Assembly (NCBI RefSeq): GCF_000787575.1
Contig: NW_012236529.1
Coordinates: 1,612,001 to 1,676,000, forward strand
Direction: 5' to 3'
DNA length: 64,000 bases
From: Acytostelium subglobosum LB1
Lineage: Eukaryota > Evosea > Eumycetozoa > Acytosteliales > Acytosteliaceae
Below are positions 11,400 through 23,092 of this stretch, in pieces (position 1 is the first letter of the stretch; each line of letters begins with the position of its first letter). Made by a program: the position numbers and the translations under genes. The notes under the pieces were generated by a model. The model was not told where the DNA came from and ran no database searches. It worked only from the letters and a program-made list of their open reading frames with translations.

Positions 11400-13295
11400 T
11401 TAACTCTTCTGCTCATCAACGTGTCTAGAACCGGTACTACCCAAGGGCGGGAAGTTGTTCTTGCTCTTGTGTGAATTCTCACGTCGCACTGGGGGCTTGG
11501 CGCTGGCACCAGAAGCTGGGGATGTCTTGTGGTTCTTGTCATCGTTGAATGAATGAGCGGGCTTGGCCTTTGGACTGCCAGACTTGTAGTTTGGTTTGTT
11601 GTTGTCTCTGTCGCTGGGTCCTCTCCTGTGTGACTGTTGCTGGTGTTGTTGTGAAGATGGTGATGATGCTGGTGGTTGTTGTTGCTGAGGGGAGGACTCA
11701 TGTTTGGTCGTTGCTTGGGATGATCCACTCTCTTCTTTAACTCCATGGATCTGTTTGATGGCCGAAGCCATTGATTCCACTTTGTTCTCTATGAAAGAAT
11801 TGTTAGAACAATGAACTAAAATGTACATTATGTCATTGATTGATTGATAGTTACCTGTTGTAATAGAGGCAGTAATGGTTGTCGTTGCTGCTACCGTTGT
11901 CGTTGTTGTTGATGGTGTGGCAACATCATTGACTGGTGTAGATGGAGAGGAGGTGGACGGATGTGTCGATTGCTGGGACGTGGACGAAGTGGCAGTGGAT
12001 GAAGAAGACGATGTAGATGGTGATGATGATGATTTGTTGTAGTGTCTTCCATTGGACTGTCTATGATTGTTGCTGTTGTTGCTGTTTTCTTGTTTAAAGT
12101 CATTTCTATGTTGGTTGGACTTGGATCTGTGATTGGAAGGGTTGTGAGTCGATGTTGGAGTGTTGTTTGGCGTATTGTTTGGAGTGTTGGTTGGAGTGTT
12201 CGTTGGTGTAGTTGGTGTAGTTGTTGTTGTTGTAGTTGGTGCGATTGGCGTGGTGGCAGTGATACTGTTGGCTGTTGTAGTTTGGGGCTCTGGAGATGGT
12301 TCTGGAGTGGGAGTGGATGAAGAGGGCTGATGAGCGACACTGTTCATGTTGTGGAGGGCAGCGGGTGATGTCGAGGGGATTGGAGGCATGGGTGTTGGCG
12401 ATGGGATGGATGATTGAATCAGTTGCTCTGGTGTCATCGATATAAAGTTTCCTGATGGTGATTCGTGAGTGGTTGGAGGTGGCGAATGCTGTTGTGGATG
12501 GTGTGGCTGATGATGTGGTCCCTGGTGTTGGTGTTCGTTCGGCATGTAGGGACCTCTGTTGTAGTAGTATGGTGGGTATTGCATTGGAGGGAAGTTGTAT
12601 CCCTGTTGATAGCCTGGCATCATTGGTTGACGATAGGGCATCATTGGATCCTGCTGTTGTTGTTGTTGTGGTTGTGGTGGCTGTTGCTGTTGCTGCTGAG
12701 GTGGCTGTTGTTGTTGTTGTGGGTTGTGAATGTTGTCGTGTGGCTTGGGATGGTAATAGGGACACTCATCACCATTGCGACAACGCTCGGCAAACTTGCA
12801 AAGTCGCTTGTGGAATAGTGGGCCGCCTTGGTGGGGTGGGGCCGACTGGAAGGGAGGCATGGCACCGGCGAATGGAGCCATGTTGGCATTGTTGAAGGGG
12901 GGCACGCCCATCTGAGGAGGAGGGGGCGATATAATTGCCTGTGGTGGCATTGGTTGATAGGCTGCTTGAGGTGGTACTTTTGATTTGTAGTATACTGGCG
13001 GCTGCTGTTGCTGCTGCTGTTGTGACTGTGATTGTTGAGGCTGCTGTGGCTGTGATTGCTGCGGTTGTTTGGTGTTGAATTCGGAATAGGGTTGGTAGTT
13101 TCCGGCCTCTTCCCAGGAGGAGGCATCGGATTCGCTCGAGTTGTGTTTGTAATGTGTGGCAGACGTGTTGTACAGGTACGGGTTGATGTATCCCGTTGGT
13201 GAAACGATCATCTCCTCTCTCGGTGGGTGTTTGAACATGCACATGCCAGGGTTCAGGCATTGTCCAATTTTCGCGTATGATCGACAGACATCCAT
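11400..13295 (-). CDS. CCCH zinc-finger protein, Gln/Thr-rich
   Basis: The first ATG of the open frame is at 13295, giving MDVCRSYAKIGQCLNPGMCM at the N-terminus. This is a CCCH finger of spacing C-x8-C-x5-C-x3-H. A second, C-x5-C-x5-C-x3-H, lies near residue 165. Such fingers usually bind RNA. The middle has long Gln, Thr, Pro and Asn tracts; the C-terminus is basic with RREN and KSKNN. A 66-nt segment at 11789-11854 has a GTAACT donor and a TAG acceptor but no stop and keeps frame, so both 609- and 631-residue products are possible. The frame is open 5' of the ATG, with an acceptor-like CAG at about 13320, so a small upstream exon cannot be excluded. No specific orthologue is assigned. Confidence 0.75.
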   Translation of the reverse strand: MDVCRSYAKIGQCLNPGMCMFKHPPREEMIVSPTGYINPYLYNTSATHYKHNSSESDASSWEEAGNYQPYSEFNTKQPQQSQPQQPQQSQSQQQQQQQPPVYYKSKVPPQAAYQPMPPQAIISPPPPQMGVPPFNNANMAPFAGAMPPFQSAPPHQGGPLFHKRLCKFAERCRNGDECPYYHPKPHDNIHNPQQQQQPPQQQQQQPPQPQQQQQQDPMMPYRQPMMPGYQQGYNFPPMQYPPYYYNRGPYMPNEHQHQGPHHQPHHPQQHSPPPTTHESPSGNFISMTPEQLIQSSIPSPTPMPPIPSTSPAALHNMNSVAHQPSSSTPTPEPSPEPQTTTANSITATTPIAPTTTTTTTPTTPTNTPTNTPNNTPNNTPTSTHNPSNHRSKSNQHRNDFKQENSNNSNNHRQSNGRHYNKSSSSPSTSSSSSTATSSTSQQSTHPSTSSPSTPVNDVATPSTTTTTVAATTTITASITTGNYQSINDIMYILVHCSNNSFIENKVESMASAIKQIHGVKEESGSSQATTKHESSPQQQQPPASSPSSQQHQQQSHRRGPSDRDNNKPNYKSGSPKAKPAHSFNDDKNHKTSPASGASAKPPVRRENSHKSKNNFPPLGSTGSRHVDEQKS

Positions 13296-13331
13296 TTGAT
13301 TCAATGTTGTTGTTGTTGTTGTATCTGACAA

Positions 13332-13995
13332 AGATATGAGAATATATGTAGAATCAAATGATTACTACTACTACACTATATATATATATGAATGAATATG
13401 AATGTATGTTTGTATGTATGTATGTATGTATGTATATATGAATGTACTGTATTGTTATCTATGATGATTAACACAATACAGAGGTGACTATATATATTTG
13501 TAAATAAGTATAAGTACTAATTGTATTGTATATTTATACGTGTGTAATGCACTAAATAAATAAATAGAATGATTTGATTGATAAATATTTATGTGATAAC
13601 AGCAGTGATACTGTAATAATGTCTGTGCCCTGTTTTGATGGTCAAGCTACACTAATTGTTTGCTTTTTGTTTGTTTTGTTTTGTTTATGTTTTTTTGTTG
13701 TTTGTATAATAGTAGATACTTTGTTCTTATTAAAGTATTGATTATGTATATACAATCTATATATTATATATATTATTATAAGTAAGTATGTATTTGTGTT
13801 GGTTGGATGGATGCAACTGGAATGAAAAGGTTGAAAGGACTCACACAATTCACTCAAACAAGCTGAAACCCCCTCCAAAATAATAATTTATGAAAATACC
13901 AAGTTTTTGAAGTTCATTTCAATCACTCAATCAATCCAATAAATTCAATCAATCAATCACAAATAATTATTAATTACATGTTGTTCCATTCCTCA
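13332..13995. other. Intergenic region
   Basis: It holds a TATG microsatellite (about 13401-13434), AT-rich stretches and homopolymer T runs. No gene was recognised. It separates the 5' end of the CCCH gene from the 3' end of the leftward kelch gene. Confidence 0.5.
13401..13434. repeat. TATG microsatellite
   Basis: About eight tandem TATG units, slightly interrupted, lie just 5' of the CCCH protein gene. Confidence 0.7.
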
Positions 13996-16206
13996 CTAAC
14001 GAGTAGTGCCTGCATGTATTTGAGTCTCTGTTGCACCACTGAAACTACGATTGACTTTGTCATTGTCATTGATGTGTATCCATCGATCATCAAAGACAGA
14101 GTAGAGATGATTGCCATAGGTCTTGCCTCCAATGAGATAGATGTACTTGTGGTTGAGATAGGCCGGATCACTACTGTCACCATTGAAATGTACCATTGAG
14201 TACTTGGACGATAGCTTGCCCTCCAGTGGCGTGTGCAGGTCCTTCCTGTCCTTGGTCGTCAACGACATACTGTAGAACTGACTCTCGTCGTCCAGGATAT
14301 AGACCAGATCACCGCCATCGTAACAACTGCCCACGATACTGCTGTTGAAGCCCAGGTCGGGGATGTGCACTCGGCTTTGATTGTTGGCAATGTTGTAGAT
14401 GAGCAGTGAACGACGCTCCTCATTGTCGTTGAGTCCTCCCACGACATAGAGCTCTTTGTTTCGCACGAATGTTAGTGCCTGGCAGTTGCGAGCGGATAGC
14501 TCGCCAACACGTTCGAAAGCCTCGGTCTCGACATTGACTCTATCGATGCGTGCTAGGTACACATCCTTGAAGTAGCCACCAGTCAAGTAGATGTACTTGT
14601 CGCCATCGTAGCAAGTGGATATGCCGGCGCCACCTCGTCGGCCTAGCGGGATATCCATGGGCGTGCTCCACTGGAACGACTGGTGGAGGAATGAGATGAA
14701 GCTGTGCGAGCGGTTGGCACCGCCAAAGATGTAGATCTTGGTGGGCGATGACACCACCGAGTTCATGGGATAGTACCTCACGTCCTTGTCGCCAAACTCG
14801 TCAAACAGATACCAATCATTGCTGTTAAAGTCAAAGATGTAGACTCCACCGCCGCCAATCGTGAAGAATTGATTGTTGAGCGTACGAGTGTCCGACGGCA
14901 GATGCTTGCAATCCTTGATGTCCTGAGGCTGGCTGGCAATGACCACGGTCGCCGCCTGCTGTTGAGGTGAGAGTGCAGGGGCAAGTGCAGGGGAGGATGC
15001 AGGAGAGTGTGATGCTAGTGGGCCGGGCGTGAAGGTGGCCGGAGTGTTGTTGATGTTGGTGGAGTTGTTGGTGGAGTTAGAGTTGGTTGTTGTGGATGTG
15101 AACGTTGAAAGAGTGGCGGTAGGAGTTGGAATTTGTTGCTGTGGCGGTAATTGCGGTGTCACACTTGATTGTGAGGTGTCCAACTGTGGCACTCTCTTCT
15201 TCTTCCTTGTGCCCTTGGTGAAATGAGTCAATGATACGTTGCTGTTTGGAGTAGTAGTGATGTTGCCTCTGACGATAGTAGTCGTGTTTATGGCACTTCC
15301 ACTTGTTCTAATGACGCCACCAGGTGTCTTGCTCATGATACTATTGATTGTGCTACTTATACTACTTATTGGACTGATGTTGTTGTCAACAACATTTGGT
15401 ACATTGTTGTTGTTGTTGTTGTTGTTGTCAGGTTGTCTTGAGGAGGAGGAGGCCAATGAAGGGGAGAATGAGGAGGATGAAGATGACAGTGGTGGTGTGT
15501 TTGATGATGGGACGGGCTTGAATGACGATGAAGAGGAAGACATTGGTGGTGTACTTGAGGCTGAGACAGGCTTGAATGATGAAGAGGATGACATTGGGGG
15601 TGCACTTGAGGCAGACACAGGATTGGAGGACTTTAGCTCATCACTACCAGCGGCGACACCAACACGTGGTACCTTCTGATGTCTCTCGAATTGATTGGCG
15701 ATTGAGTTGTTCTGGTCGTAGTTGCAGTTGACCTTGAAGAGTGTGTCACGCATGGCCTTGATAGAGGAGAGCGCAGAGTGAAGCGGGGCCACCTTGGGAT
15801 CAGCTGGTACTGTTGCCGAGACCGAGGCAATAGAGTGTTGCAGCTGAGTTTGAAGGATCTCGTGATGATGTCTCTTCTTGTTGTTTGAGAACTGACCGAT
15901 GACCTGCTCGACAATGTCATCGTTGTAGAGACCGGTACCAATCAGATACTCGTTGACATGGTGCAACTTCTCGAATAGACGCATCATGTACTCTTCCACC
16001 TTCTCGCGATCTGCCTTTACAATTGCCACCTCCCTATTCTCATCGCCTTGCAACTCCTCCCTTCTTTCCAAGAAGTACTGTGTTATATGCTTCTCCTCCA
16101 CTGAATAAGAGTCCAACATCTTTTTATATTCATTCATCAATGCAACAAGTTCACCTGCTCTCTGTGCTCCATTATTATTTGTATTATTATTTGTATTTGT
16201 ATCCAT
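13996..16206 (-). CDS. Kelch-repeat protein lacking a B-box
   Basis: Single exon, 736 residues. An N-terminal coiled region (~10-120, EKHITQYFLERREELQGDE) is followed by a Ser/Thr/Asn-rich spacer. A kelch-like beta-propeller follows at about residue 440-730, with strands such as KIYIFGGANRS, KYIYLTGGYFKD and ELYVVGGLNDNEERRS. The propeller and coiled region are clearly related to the protein at 20031-21977, but that protein has a B-box zinc finger before the coiled coil and this one starts directly at it. The most economical reading is a paralogue that lost, or never had, the B-box. Substrate or partner is unknown. It shares a 287-bp divergent region with the fucokinase gene. Confidence 0.75.
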   Translation of the reverse strand: MDTNTNNNTNNNGAQRAGELVALMNEYKKMLDSYSVEEKHITQYFLERREELQGDENREVAIVKADREKVEEYMMRLFEKLHHVNEYLIGTGLYNDDIVEQVIGQFSNNKKRHHHEILQTQLQHSIASVSATVPADPKVAPLHSALSSIKAMRDTLFKVNCNYDQNNSIANQFERHQKVPRVGVAAGSDELKSSNPVSASSAPPMSSSSSFKPVSASSTPPMSSSSSSFKPVPSSNTPPLSSSSSSFSPSLASSSSRQPDNNNNNNNNVPNVVDNNISPISSISSTINSIMSKTPGGVIRTSGSAINTTTIVRGNITTTPNSNVSLTHFTKGTRKKKRVPQLDTSQSSVTPQLPPQQQIPTPTATLSTFTSTTTNSNSTNNSTNINNTPATFTPGPLASHSPASSPALAPALSPQQQAATVVIASQPQDIKDCKHLPSDTRTLNNQFFTIGGGGVYIFDFNSNDWYLFDEFGDKDVRYYPMNSVVSSPTKIYIFGGANRSHSFISFLHQSFQWSTPMDIPLGRRGGAGISTCYDGDKYIYLTGGYFKDVYLARIDRVNVETEAFERVGELSARNCQALTFVRNKELYVVGGLNDNEERRSLLIYNIANNQSRVHIPDLGFNSSIVGSCYDGGDLVYILDDESQFYSMSLTTKDRKDLHTPLEGKLSSKYSMVHFNGDSSDPAYLNHKYIYLIGGKTYGNHLYSVFDDRWIHINDNDKVNRSFSGATETQIHAGTTR

Positions 16207-16493
16207 ATTATTTATATTTTATTTTATATTTAGTTGTACAGTGTATATAATGTGTAGATTAATTGATTGATCAAACGATTAATCAAACTACTTTTTATCT
16301 TGGTCCAAAAGTATCTGGCTATTTTTTCTCACAACAACTAATCTTTGCAAAAAAGACGAAGTTCCCAAAACAATGAGCAAGATATTGATTGGGGGCAACT
16401 TCAACTTCAAATTGAACCCTACAGGTGGTATTCAACTCCTTCACCATGACAAGGCAACTCACAACAACATAATAATAATAATAATAATAAACA
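16207..16493. promoter_or_regulatory. Shared divergent promoter region, kelch gene / fucokinase gene
   Basis: These 287 bp separate two start codons on opposite strands and so must hold both 5' ends. A short upstream frame (16373-16501) overlaps the fucokinase start. No defined factor site was recognised. Confidence 0.5.
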
Positions 16494-19400
16494 ATGAGTA
16501 ATAAACAACAACAACAACAACTACAAGGATGGACCGCAATAGGAGTGACAGCATCTACATATGAACAGGCACAACAGTATATAAAAGAGTTGGAGTTTAG
16601 ACAACGTGATGGTCTGATTGATCAACATACTAGACTTATTCCCATCACTGATCCTGCAGTCAATGAGGTGAACACTCAGAATAATACAAAGATCGGTACA
16701 GGTACATCAACTTTGAACGCTCTGTTTGTAATACTGGAGAAGTTGAGTGTGTCGTCGGGCAAGGCCTACGTCGACTCGGACCTCATCAAGAGCTCAAAGA
16801 TCCTTTTGCTCAACATTGGTGGCCTTCACAATCAGATGCCCCTGGTCAATCTCAGCACCAAGTCCTTCACCATACTACCGTTGGAGAATGCCAAGCTGAC
16901 GTACCTCACGCCAAGCACCATCCCCGACACTGCCGTCTGTCCAATCGACATATTGCTCAGCAATCTCAACCGCATCGTTGTCAACTGTGGCCCGGGAATG
17001 GTGATTGCCAGCACAGAGTCGCTCTTACTCCTGGACGATGAGAACCCTTTACTGTCGGACACCACGCTCTGGAACTCTCATGGTGTCACGATTGCCACGC
17101 TCTCGGTGCCCAAGAGCCAAGCCACTCGACATGGTGTTTGTCGCTTTGACAAGGTTACTGGAGCCGTGGACAACATCGGATACCAACTCACCGAGGAACA
17201 GCTCCGTGATCAAGGATACCTTGACTCTCAGGACCGTGCTCAGGTCTACACTGGCATGGTTAGACTGTGTGATAAGACCACGGAGAAGTTCCTTTACCTA
17301 TACTCACAGGCACCAATGGATTCGTGCACATATCTTGGTGTGGACAATGGTGCCATCCTCGTCAAGTTTGGTTGGATACCCGATGTCCTGTTGACCATGG
17401 CCAAGGATCAAACATGGGAGACCTATCTTGCCATTGAGAAACCTGCTCATCAAAACACCAAGTACATCACAGAGAAGGCCAGGAAGCTTCTTTGGAAGAC
17501 ATTCCGTGGCACTCCATTAAGAGCTGCTCCACTCAAAGGAATCTATTGTTACTTTAGACATTCAAAGTATGTGTACCCAACCATCATCAGACGCTAACAC
17601 GACGGTCGGTAGACTAACACTTATGCCACAATCAATCAATCAATCAAGGGACTTGTTGAACTTTGTTAATGTACAAAAGGATGTGCCAGTGTCAAGGTTC
17701 ATCCATTCATTCAATGACAATAAGAACCCGATCAAGGCAACCGTGATCAATAGTATATTGCATGGAGATGGGCATGCTGAGGAGGGAAGTATCATCTACA
17801 ACTGCTCCCTCAGTGGTAACTGGCACATTGGAAAGGATACTATTGTACTGGGCGTGCGTGACTTCTCCTACGGCACTCACTTTGCCAATCGCATGGCCAT
17901 CTCTGAGATCAGACTGCGTCCACAAAAGTCAATCAGACAATCGGCAAGCGTCGACGCTGATCAACGCCTCAAAGTGCTCGTCACCCTGGGCATTGACGAC
18001 GACATTGACCTGGTCTACACTGACACCTGTGCTACCATTGCCAATCGTCCATGGTCTGAGTTCCTTCAAAAGACTGGCATTTCGCCAGAGGAGATATGGG
18101 AGCCAAACACTCATCGTCTACTAAGAACCGCACGCATATTCCCAGTGTTGACGGGAGAGGTTGGCGAGCTACTCGAGACCGCCCTCTGGATTCAGACCAA
18201 CGAGGTCCCCTCATTGAGCATCATTGGCCGCTGGCGCTCTTCAAGACGACTGTCCATTGCTGATATCTGTGGCGAGTCGCCACTGTTCCGCGTCAACAAG
18301 TCTGACGATGCTATCCCACATTCAAAGTCATTCGAAGGCGATGTGTCCTTTTCATTCCAGTGGCGCAGAGACCTCAGCTTCCTCATCGACACACACATTG
18401 TCGAGAAGATCATACTGGCTGGCGAGGACAAGTGCATCATCCCATACTTTAAGAAATGGGCAAAGACAAAGGACCTGTCATTGAGCAAGATATTGGCTGC
18501 ATTGGACAGGATCGCATTGTCTGCACCAACACAGTATATTGGAAGAATGCTGTCGGCAATCTCTGACTTCCTCGCCATCTACACTGCTGGTGAGGGTGGT
18601 CTGCGCTCTGGACCTGCCCGCAACTGTGCATGGGAGCAGGCATTGCAGTGCTTCGTGCGCAAGGATGAGCGCAAGGGTATCACGGCGTTGGCCAAGGAGA
18701 GAGAGAGGTGGATCAACTCACCAGAGAACATGATCCGTGCCGCACGCCACTATGAAGGTGCCGGACAAATATTCATCAAGAACATCGTCGACACCTGTAT
18801 TGTACAACTCCAGACTCATAAGGATGGCCCATCCAAGATTGATCAATGGTGCAATGTGTCCATGCCTGCAAGGATCGACCTGTCAGGAGGTTGGTCCGAC
18901 ACCCCACCCATCTGCTACGAGCACGGTGGCCAGGTGGTCAATGTTGCCATCACAGTCGATCAACGCCGACCAATCGTCGTCCGTGCCAGACGTGTGGCCA
19001 AGCCACACATTGTACTTCATGTCGAGAGCATTGACTCTGACGCAGTGATCTGCACCAAGTTTGATGATCTCTCAGACTACAGCAGACCACAAGCTCCAGC
19101 CGCATTGCTCAAAGCCTGTTTCCTGCAGCTAGGACTCGTCAGTCAAAACAGCGGAGAGACATTGGAGACCCAGATCGAGAAGCTCGGTGGTGGAATGGAG
19201 GTCGTGTCAGCTTCCAACCTACCTCAGGGCTCTGGCCTTGGAACGTCGAGCATTTTGGCCGCTGGTCTACTGTGCGCAATGGCTCGTGTCTATGGCAGAC
19301 ACTACAACGACCAACATCTGGTGCATGCCGTGCTTCGTGTGGAGCAGATGTTGACCACTGGTGGTGGATGGCAGGATCAGGTCGGTGGCATTGTCGGTGG

Positions 19401-19950
19401 ATTCAAGGTTGCCAGATGTGACAAGAGAAGTGATCTTATCAGTGTGGAGCATCGTGTGTTGAACATCAACCAACAGTCAATCGACAGACTCAATGACCAT
19501 CTCTTGCTGATATACACTGGCAGGACACGTTTGGCCAGAGACCTACTTCAAGATGTTATCAGACGATGGTACGCCAAGACCGAGGAGATATTGAACGTCA
19601 CTGATGCCTTGGTGTCCACCACGGACAAGATGGCACATGCCCTAGAGAAGGTGGACGTGTCAGAGGTTGGCAAGCTACTGCACACCTATTGGGAGCAGAA
19701 GAAGTGCATGGCCAGTGGTGCCGAGCCCACACATGTGGCCAACCTGATCAATCTGATCAAGGAGTACGTCCACGGCTACTCGTTGGTTGGTGCCGGTGGT
19801 GGTGGATTCATGGTGGTAATTACCAAAGAGAAGAACACCGTCACGAGAGAACTGATCAAGGCCAAGCTCGCCAGCGATGAGAACTTCTCATCAGTAACAC
19901 TGCACAGTGCAGAGATCGATATCAAGGGAATGGAGGTATCATTCGAATAA
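16494..19950 (+). CDS. L-fucokinase / GDP-L-fucose pyrophosphorylase
   Basis: Two exons (16494-17566 and 17649-19950) are joined across an 82-nt intron with a GTATGT donor, CTAAC branch-like sites and an AAG acceptor, giving about 1124 residues. The N-terminal two thirds match the L-fucokinase/fucose pyrophosphorylase domain. The C-terminal part from about residue 760 is a GHMP kinase, with PARIDLSGGWSDTPP, the ATP-binding LPQGSGLGTSS (~880) and a final GAGGGGFM. Together they convert free L-fucose to fucose-1-phosphate and then probably GDP-fucose (salvage), supplying cytosolic donor for fucosylation. Mammalian fucokinase is of similar length; plants and Bacteroides have the bifunctional form. 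Whether both activities are present here is inferred from the full-length two-domain layout. Confidence 0.9.
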
Positions 19951-20030
19951 TGTGTTGCCATGTCATGATGGTAACACAAGTCATTCAGTCAATCAAAAGA
20001 AGTAAATTAATAAGTACAATGTTTATTTAC

Positions 20031-21836
20031 TCAGTCCAAGTGAGTAACGGTTATTTGTTGTTGTTGTTGTTGTTGTTGTTGTGAGTCCGACAGCATGAAT
20101 CTAGCTGATCCATTGGCAATACGACAGGGTACAGTGTCATTGTCGTCTGCCTTGGCCCAACTATCATTACCAACGTTATAGTACTGATTGCCAATCTTGC
20201 TGCCAAATAAGAAGTATAATAATCCTTTGCATTCGGCACTTTGTGTGTTCTGTACAAATACGACGGAGCAGATTGCATCCGATTGGAATGGTGCCACTGC
20301 CAACAGTTTGCGATGCTTTGTTGAGATTGAGATGCTGAATAAGTTCTTTGCCTTGTCCAGGATGTAGATGAGATCCGTGCCGTCAAAACATGAACCGACG
20401 ATCCAATCCTTGAATCCAACGTCCTCCATGAACGTTGATACCTTGAGTGTCTTGGTGTTGAACGCCAAGATCGATCGCCAATCGGACTGGCGACGCAAAC
20501 CGCCAACTATATACACTTGGTCCTTGTGGAAGAAGCTTAGGGAGCCAACGCGTCCCTGACCAATGTCACCAACACGACGGAACTTCTTGGAGTGTACATT
20601 GAAGCGATCGATTCGCGATAGGTTGTTCTTGTTGTGACTGCCGCCAATCAAATAGATGTACTTCTGGCCATCAAAGCATGTTGATATTCCCGAGCCACCC
20701 TCCCCAGTTGTAATGGGCAATGGTGTCTGCCACTTGAGGTCATCCAGTGACAAACAACCGTAGGTGTCCAAGTCCACGCCACCAAAAACATAGACGTTTG
20801 AACCAGCTGCCACCACAGAGTTGAGAGGCTGTACTCGACGAGTAGAGTCATCCTCAATCTTTGTCCATTTGTTCTTGGCCACGTCCAATATATAGCTGCC
20901 AGTCTCGCCGGTGGTGAATATCATTGCGGTTGAGTGACTACGACTGTCATACTCATGATACAGCTCGTAGAGACTGGCCAATGTGTTCTTGGTCTGTTTG
21001 ATATCATGAAGAGTGATCTCGTATGGCGTTGGTGGCTTGAGCGCTTCGTTGGCGGCACGTATTTCCAAACACTTGCCCATCATTGACATGAACTCGATTG
21101 GACGTCTTGCCATCAGACCGCCACCTACCTTGAACAGTGTGTTTTTGTTGACATTGATAAATTGATCGACGCTCTGTATCGACTTGATAGAGTCCAGTAT
21201 TGATTGAATGTTCATGTGTATGTTGCCCTCGTCATCATAGTCGATGCTATCGTCACTATCCATTTCGTCGTACTTTCTCTTTGAGCACAGATGATGATCA
21301 TTGAGTAGTTGTCCACTGTCCATTGAGCCTGGACTTGGTACGTCCTCACCGCCAGCACCAGCACGACAACTAGCAGCGCTTGACTTGACAAAGTTGATGA
21401 ATTTGATCTCCTCGAGCAATAACTCCACCTTTTTCTCGGTCTCCTCTCGCTCATTGATCAGTGGCCGCTTGATCTTGTGCTCCTCACATCGCAGGAACTC
21501 ATGCAGTTGAGTGTAGTACTGTGAGATGTTTGACTCATTCATTTGGAATCGTTTGATGGTCTGATCGTATTGTTTGATTCTTGTCCATAGATCTTCCAAT
21601 CGTTTATGGAACACATCATCTCTGTCAACATGTGACACCATTGCATCAAAGTCTTGAATGACATGACCTCGATGACAAGCAGATATACTACAATTGGCGC
21701 ATAATAGTGTGTAGTTACATGTTTGGCAACAGAACTCTAAGCATCTATTATGTAAAAGGCATGTATATGGATTTATATCTTGTAGTTGTTGTTGTGATTG
21801 TGATTGTTGATGTTGTTGAATACCAGGTGATCTAGG

Positions 21837-21877
<41 letters not shown>

Positions 21878-21977
21878 GCTGCTGCGGTTGTGGTAATAGT
21901 AGGAGTTGTTGTTGTTGTTGAAGTAACAGTTGAAATGGATCAGTCTCCATTGTTATCTCAACTGAAGTATTATTCAT
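20031..21977 (-). CDS. B-box zinc-finger and kelch-repeat protein
   Basis: Single exon. The first in-frame ATG is at 21977 (MNNTSVEITMETDP), giving 648 residues. Gln tracts precede a B-box zinc finger at about 72-112 (CLLHNRCLEFCCQTC, then CANCSISACHRGH). A coiled coil (~120-200), an acidic Ser-rich linker and a kelch-like propeller (~365-640; VYVFGGVDLDTYG, KYIYLIGGSHNKNNLS, QVYIVGGLRRQSDWRS) follow. A B-box with coiled coil resembles TRIM proteins, but no RING is present. The protein is paralogous to the B-box-less kelch protein on the other side of the fucokinase gene and ends only 81 bp from its stop codon, tail to tail. Partner and pathway are unknown. Confidence 0.8.
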
Positions 21978-23092
21978 TAAAAGGAGATTTGACAAATTAA
22001 CTAACTAACATGAATATGAAACATATTATTATTGTGTGACTTAATTACTATCTGTATCTTTGTATCTCTATTAGTTCAACTACTACCTATTCTACGAATG
22101 TAAGGCAACAGCAAGATTCGAATGAATGAATGAATTCGACACATGGGTTTGTCCTTTGCCGACACACATTGATAAGATCGATGCGGCGTGTGAGTGAAAG
22201 TTGGATGTTTTTGGTGTGTTTGGTGGGGTTCTTCCTGAAGTATTCGCTTCGAATACATCATCCTAGAGTGCAAGGCGGTATAGAACATGTGAATTATGAC
22301 TGCATCAATCTTATGTATACATCAAGTATTGTTCCACATGATCGTTCGAATTTAAGATCAACAACTAAAGACAATATCGATAAGAAAAATCAATCATCTA
22401 ATGCTGACATGACATTCTTTAAGCCAAAAGATTATCAATCAAATACTTGATGTAGATGTTGAAATGAACATTTGCTCACTTCTCTTTAATTCTTTGTTCG
22501 AAACAGTTGAATTGATCAAATAGATAATAATTCGTACATTGAAGTGTAGGGAAGGAGAGAAGGGAGAAGGTGAGAAGGAGTATTATGGAGGATAGGAGAA
22601 GGGATAGGTCCATCGGTACTCCAACAACTATTAGTACAAGACAAAAGTTCGGATCATTGTGAATTTTCAGAAGAAAAAGGTAATCAAAAACGATATTCAA
22701 AAAAAAAATGATGGATAATCAAAGGGGTGTGGTCAAAACGAGTGTGTGTGAGATTCTTCGCACCTTCCTTTGCTTCTGGTGTGTGTGTCCACAGACAGGC
22801 AGTGTTGATGTTGATCACTTCTAACCAATCACAACCCTTATAAAACATATAATATCATACACATACATACATCATCACTTACAGATACAAGTGTTGTAAC
22901 AACAAAAAGAAGAAGAAAAACAGCAAACAACTCCACATTCGCTGTTGTAATTGCTGTCATTCATACTCCATCCAATCCAACACACACTTACAATCAATCA
23001 TTCAATTGTACAACGAATCAGTCACGTTGACACTGCTGCTGCTGTTTACAACAACAACAACACAACGTACTTGACAGGCCTCACACCTCTCT
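21978..23092. other. Intergenic region between divergent genes
   Basis: Includes the 5' side of the B-box/kelch gene and of the LRR gene. A purine-rich tract lies at about 22540-22605. A 106-codon open frame at 22130-22450 has no recognised domain and biased simple content; I do not call it a gene. CA-rich sequence just before 23093 is typical of a 5' UTR here. Confidence 0.5.

Noticed and set aside
12042-12895. Several Cys/Trp/Val-rich frames opposite or overlapping the CCCH gene
   Set aside because: Mirror translations of CAA/CAG and ACA repeats; the CCCH motifs prove the minus-strand frame.
15239-15679. 146-codon plus-strand frame within the kelch gene
   Set aside because: Antisense to the Ser/Pro/Asn-rich linker of the kelch protein; no independent signals.
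22130-22450. 106-codon plus-strand frame in an intergenic gap
   Set aside because: No domain, no splice context, and it lies in the 5' flank of a leftward gene.
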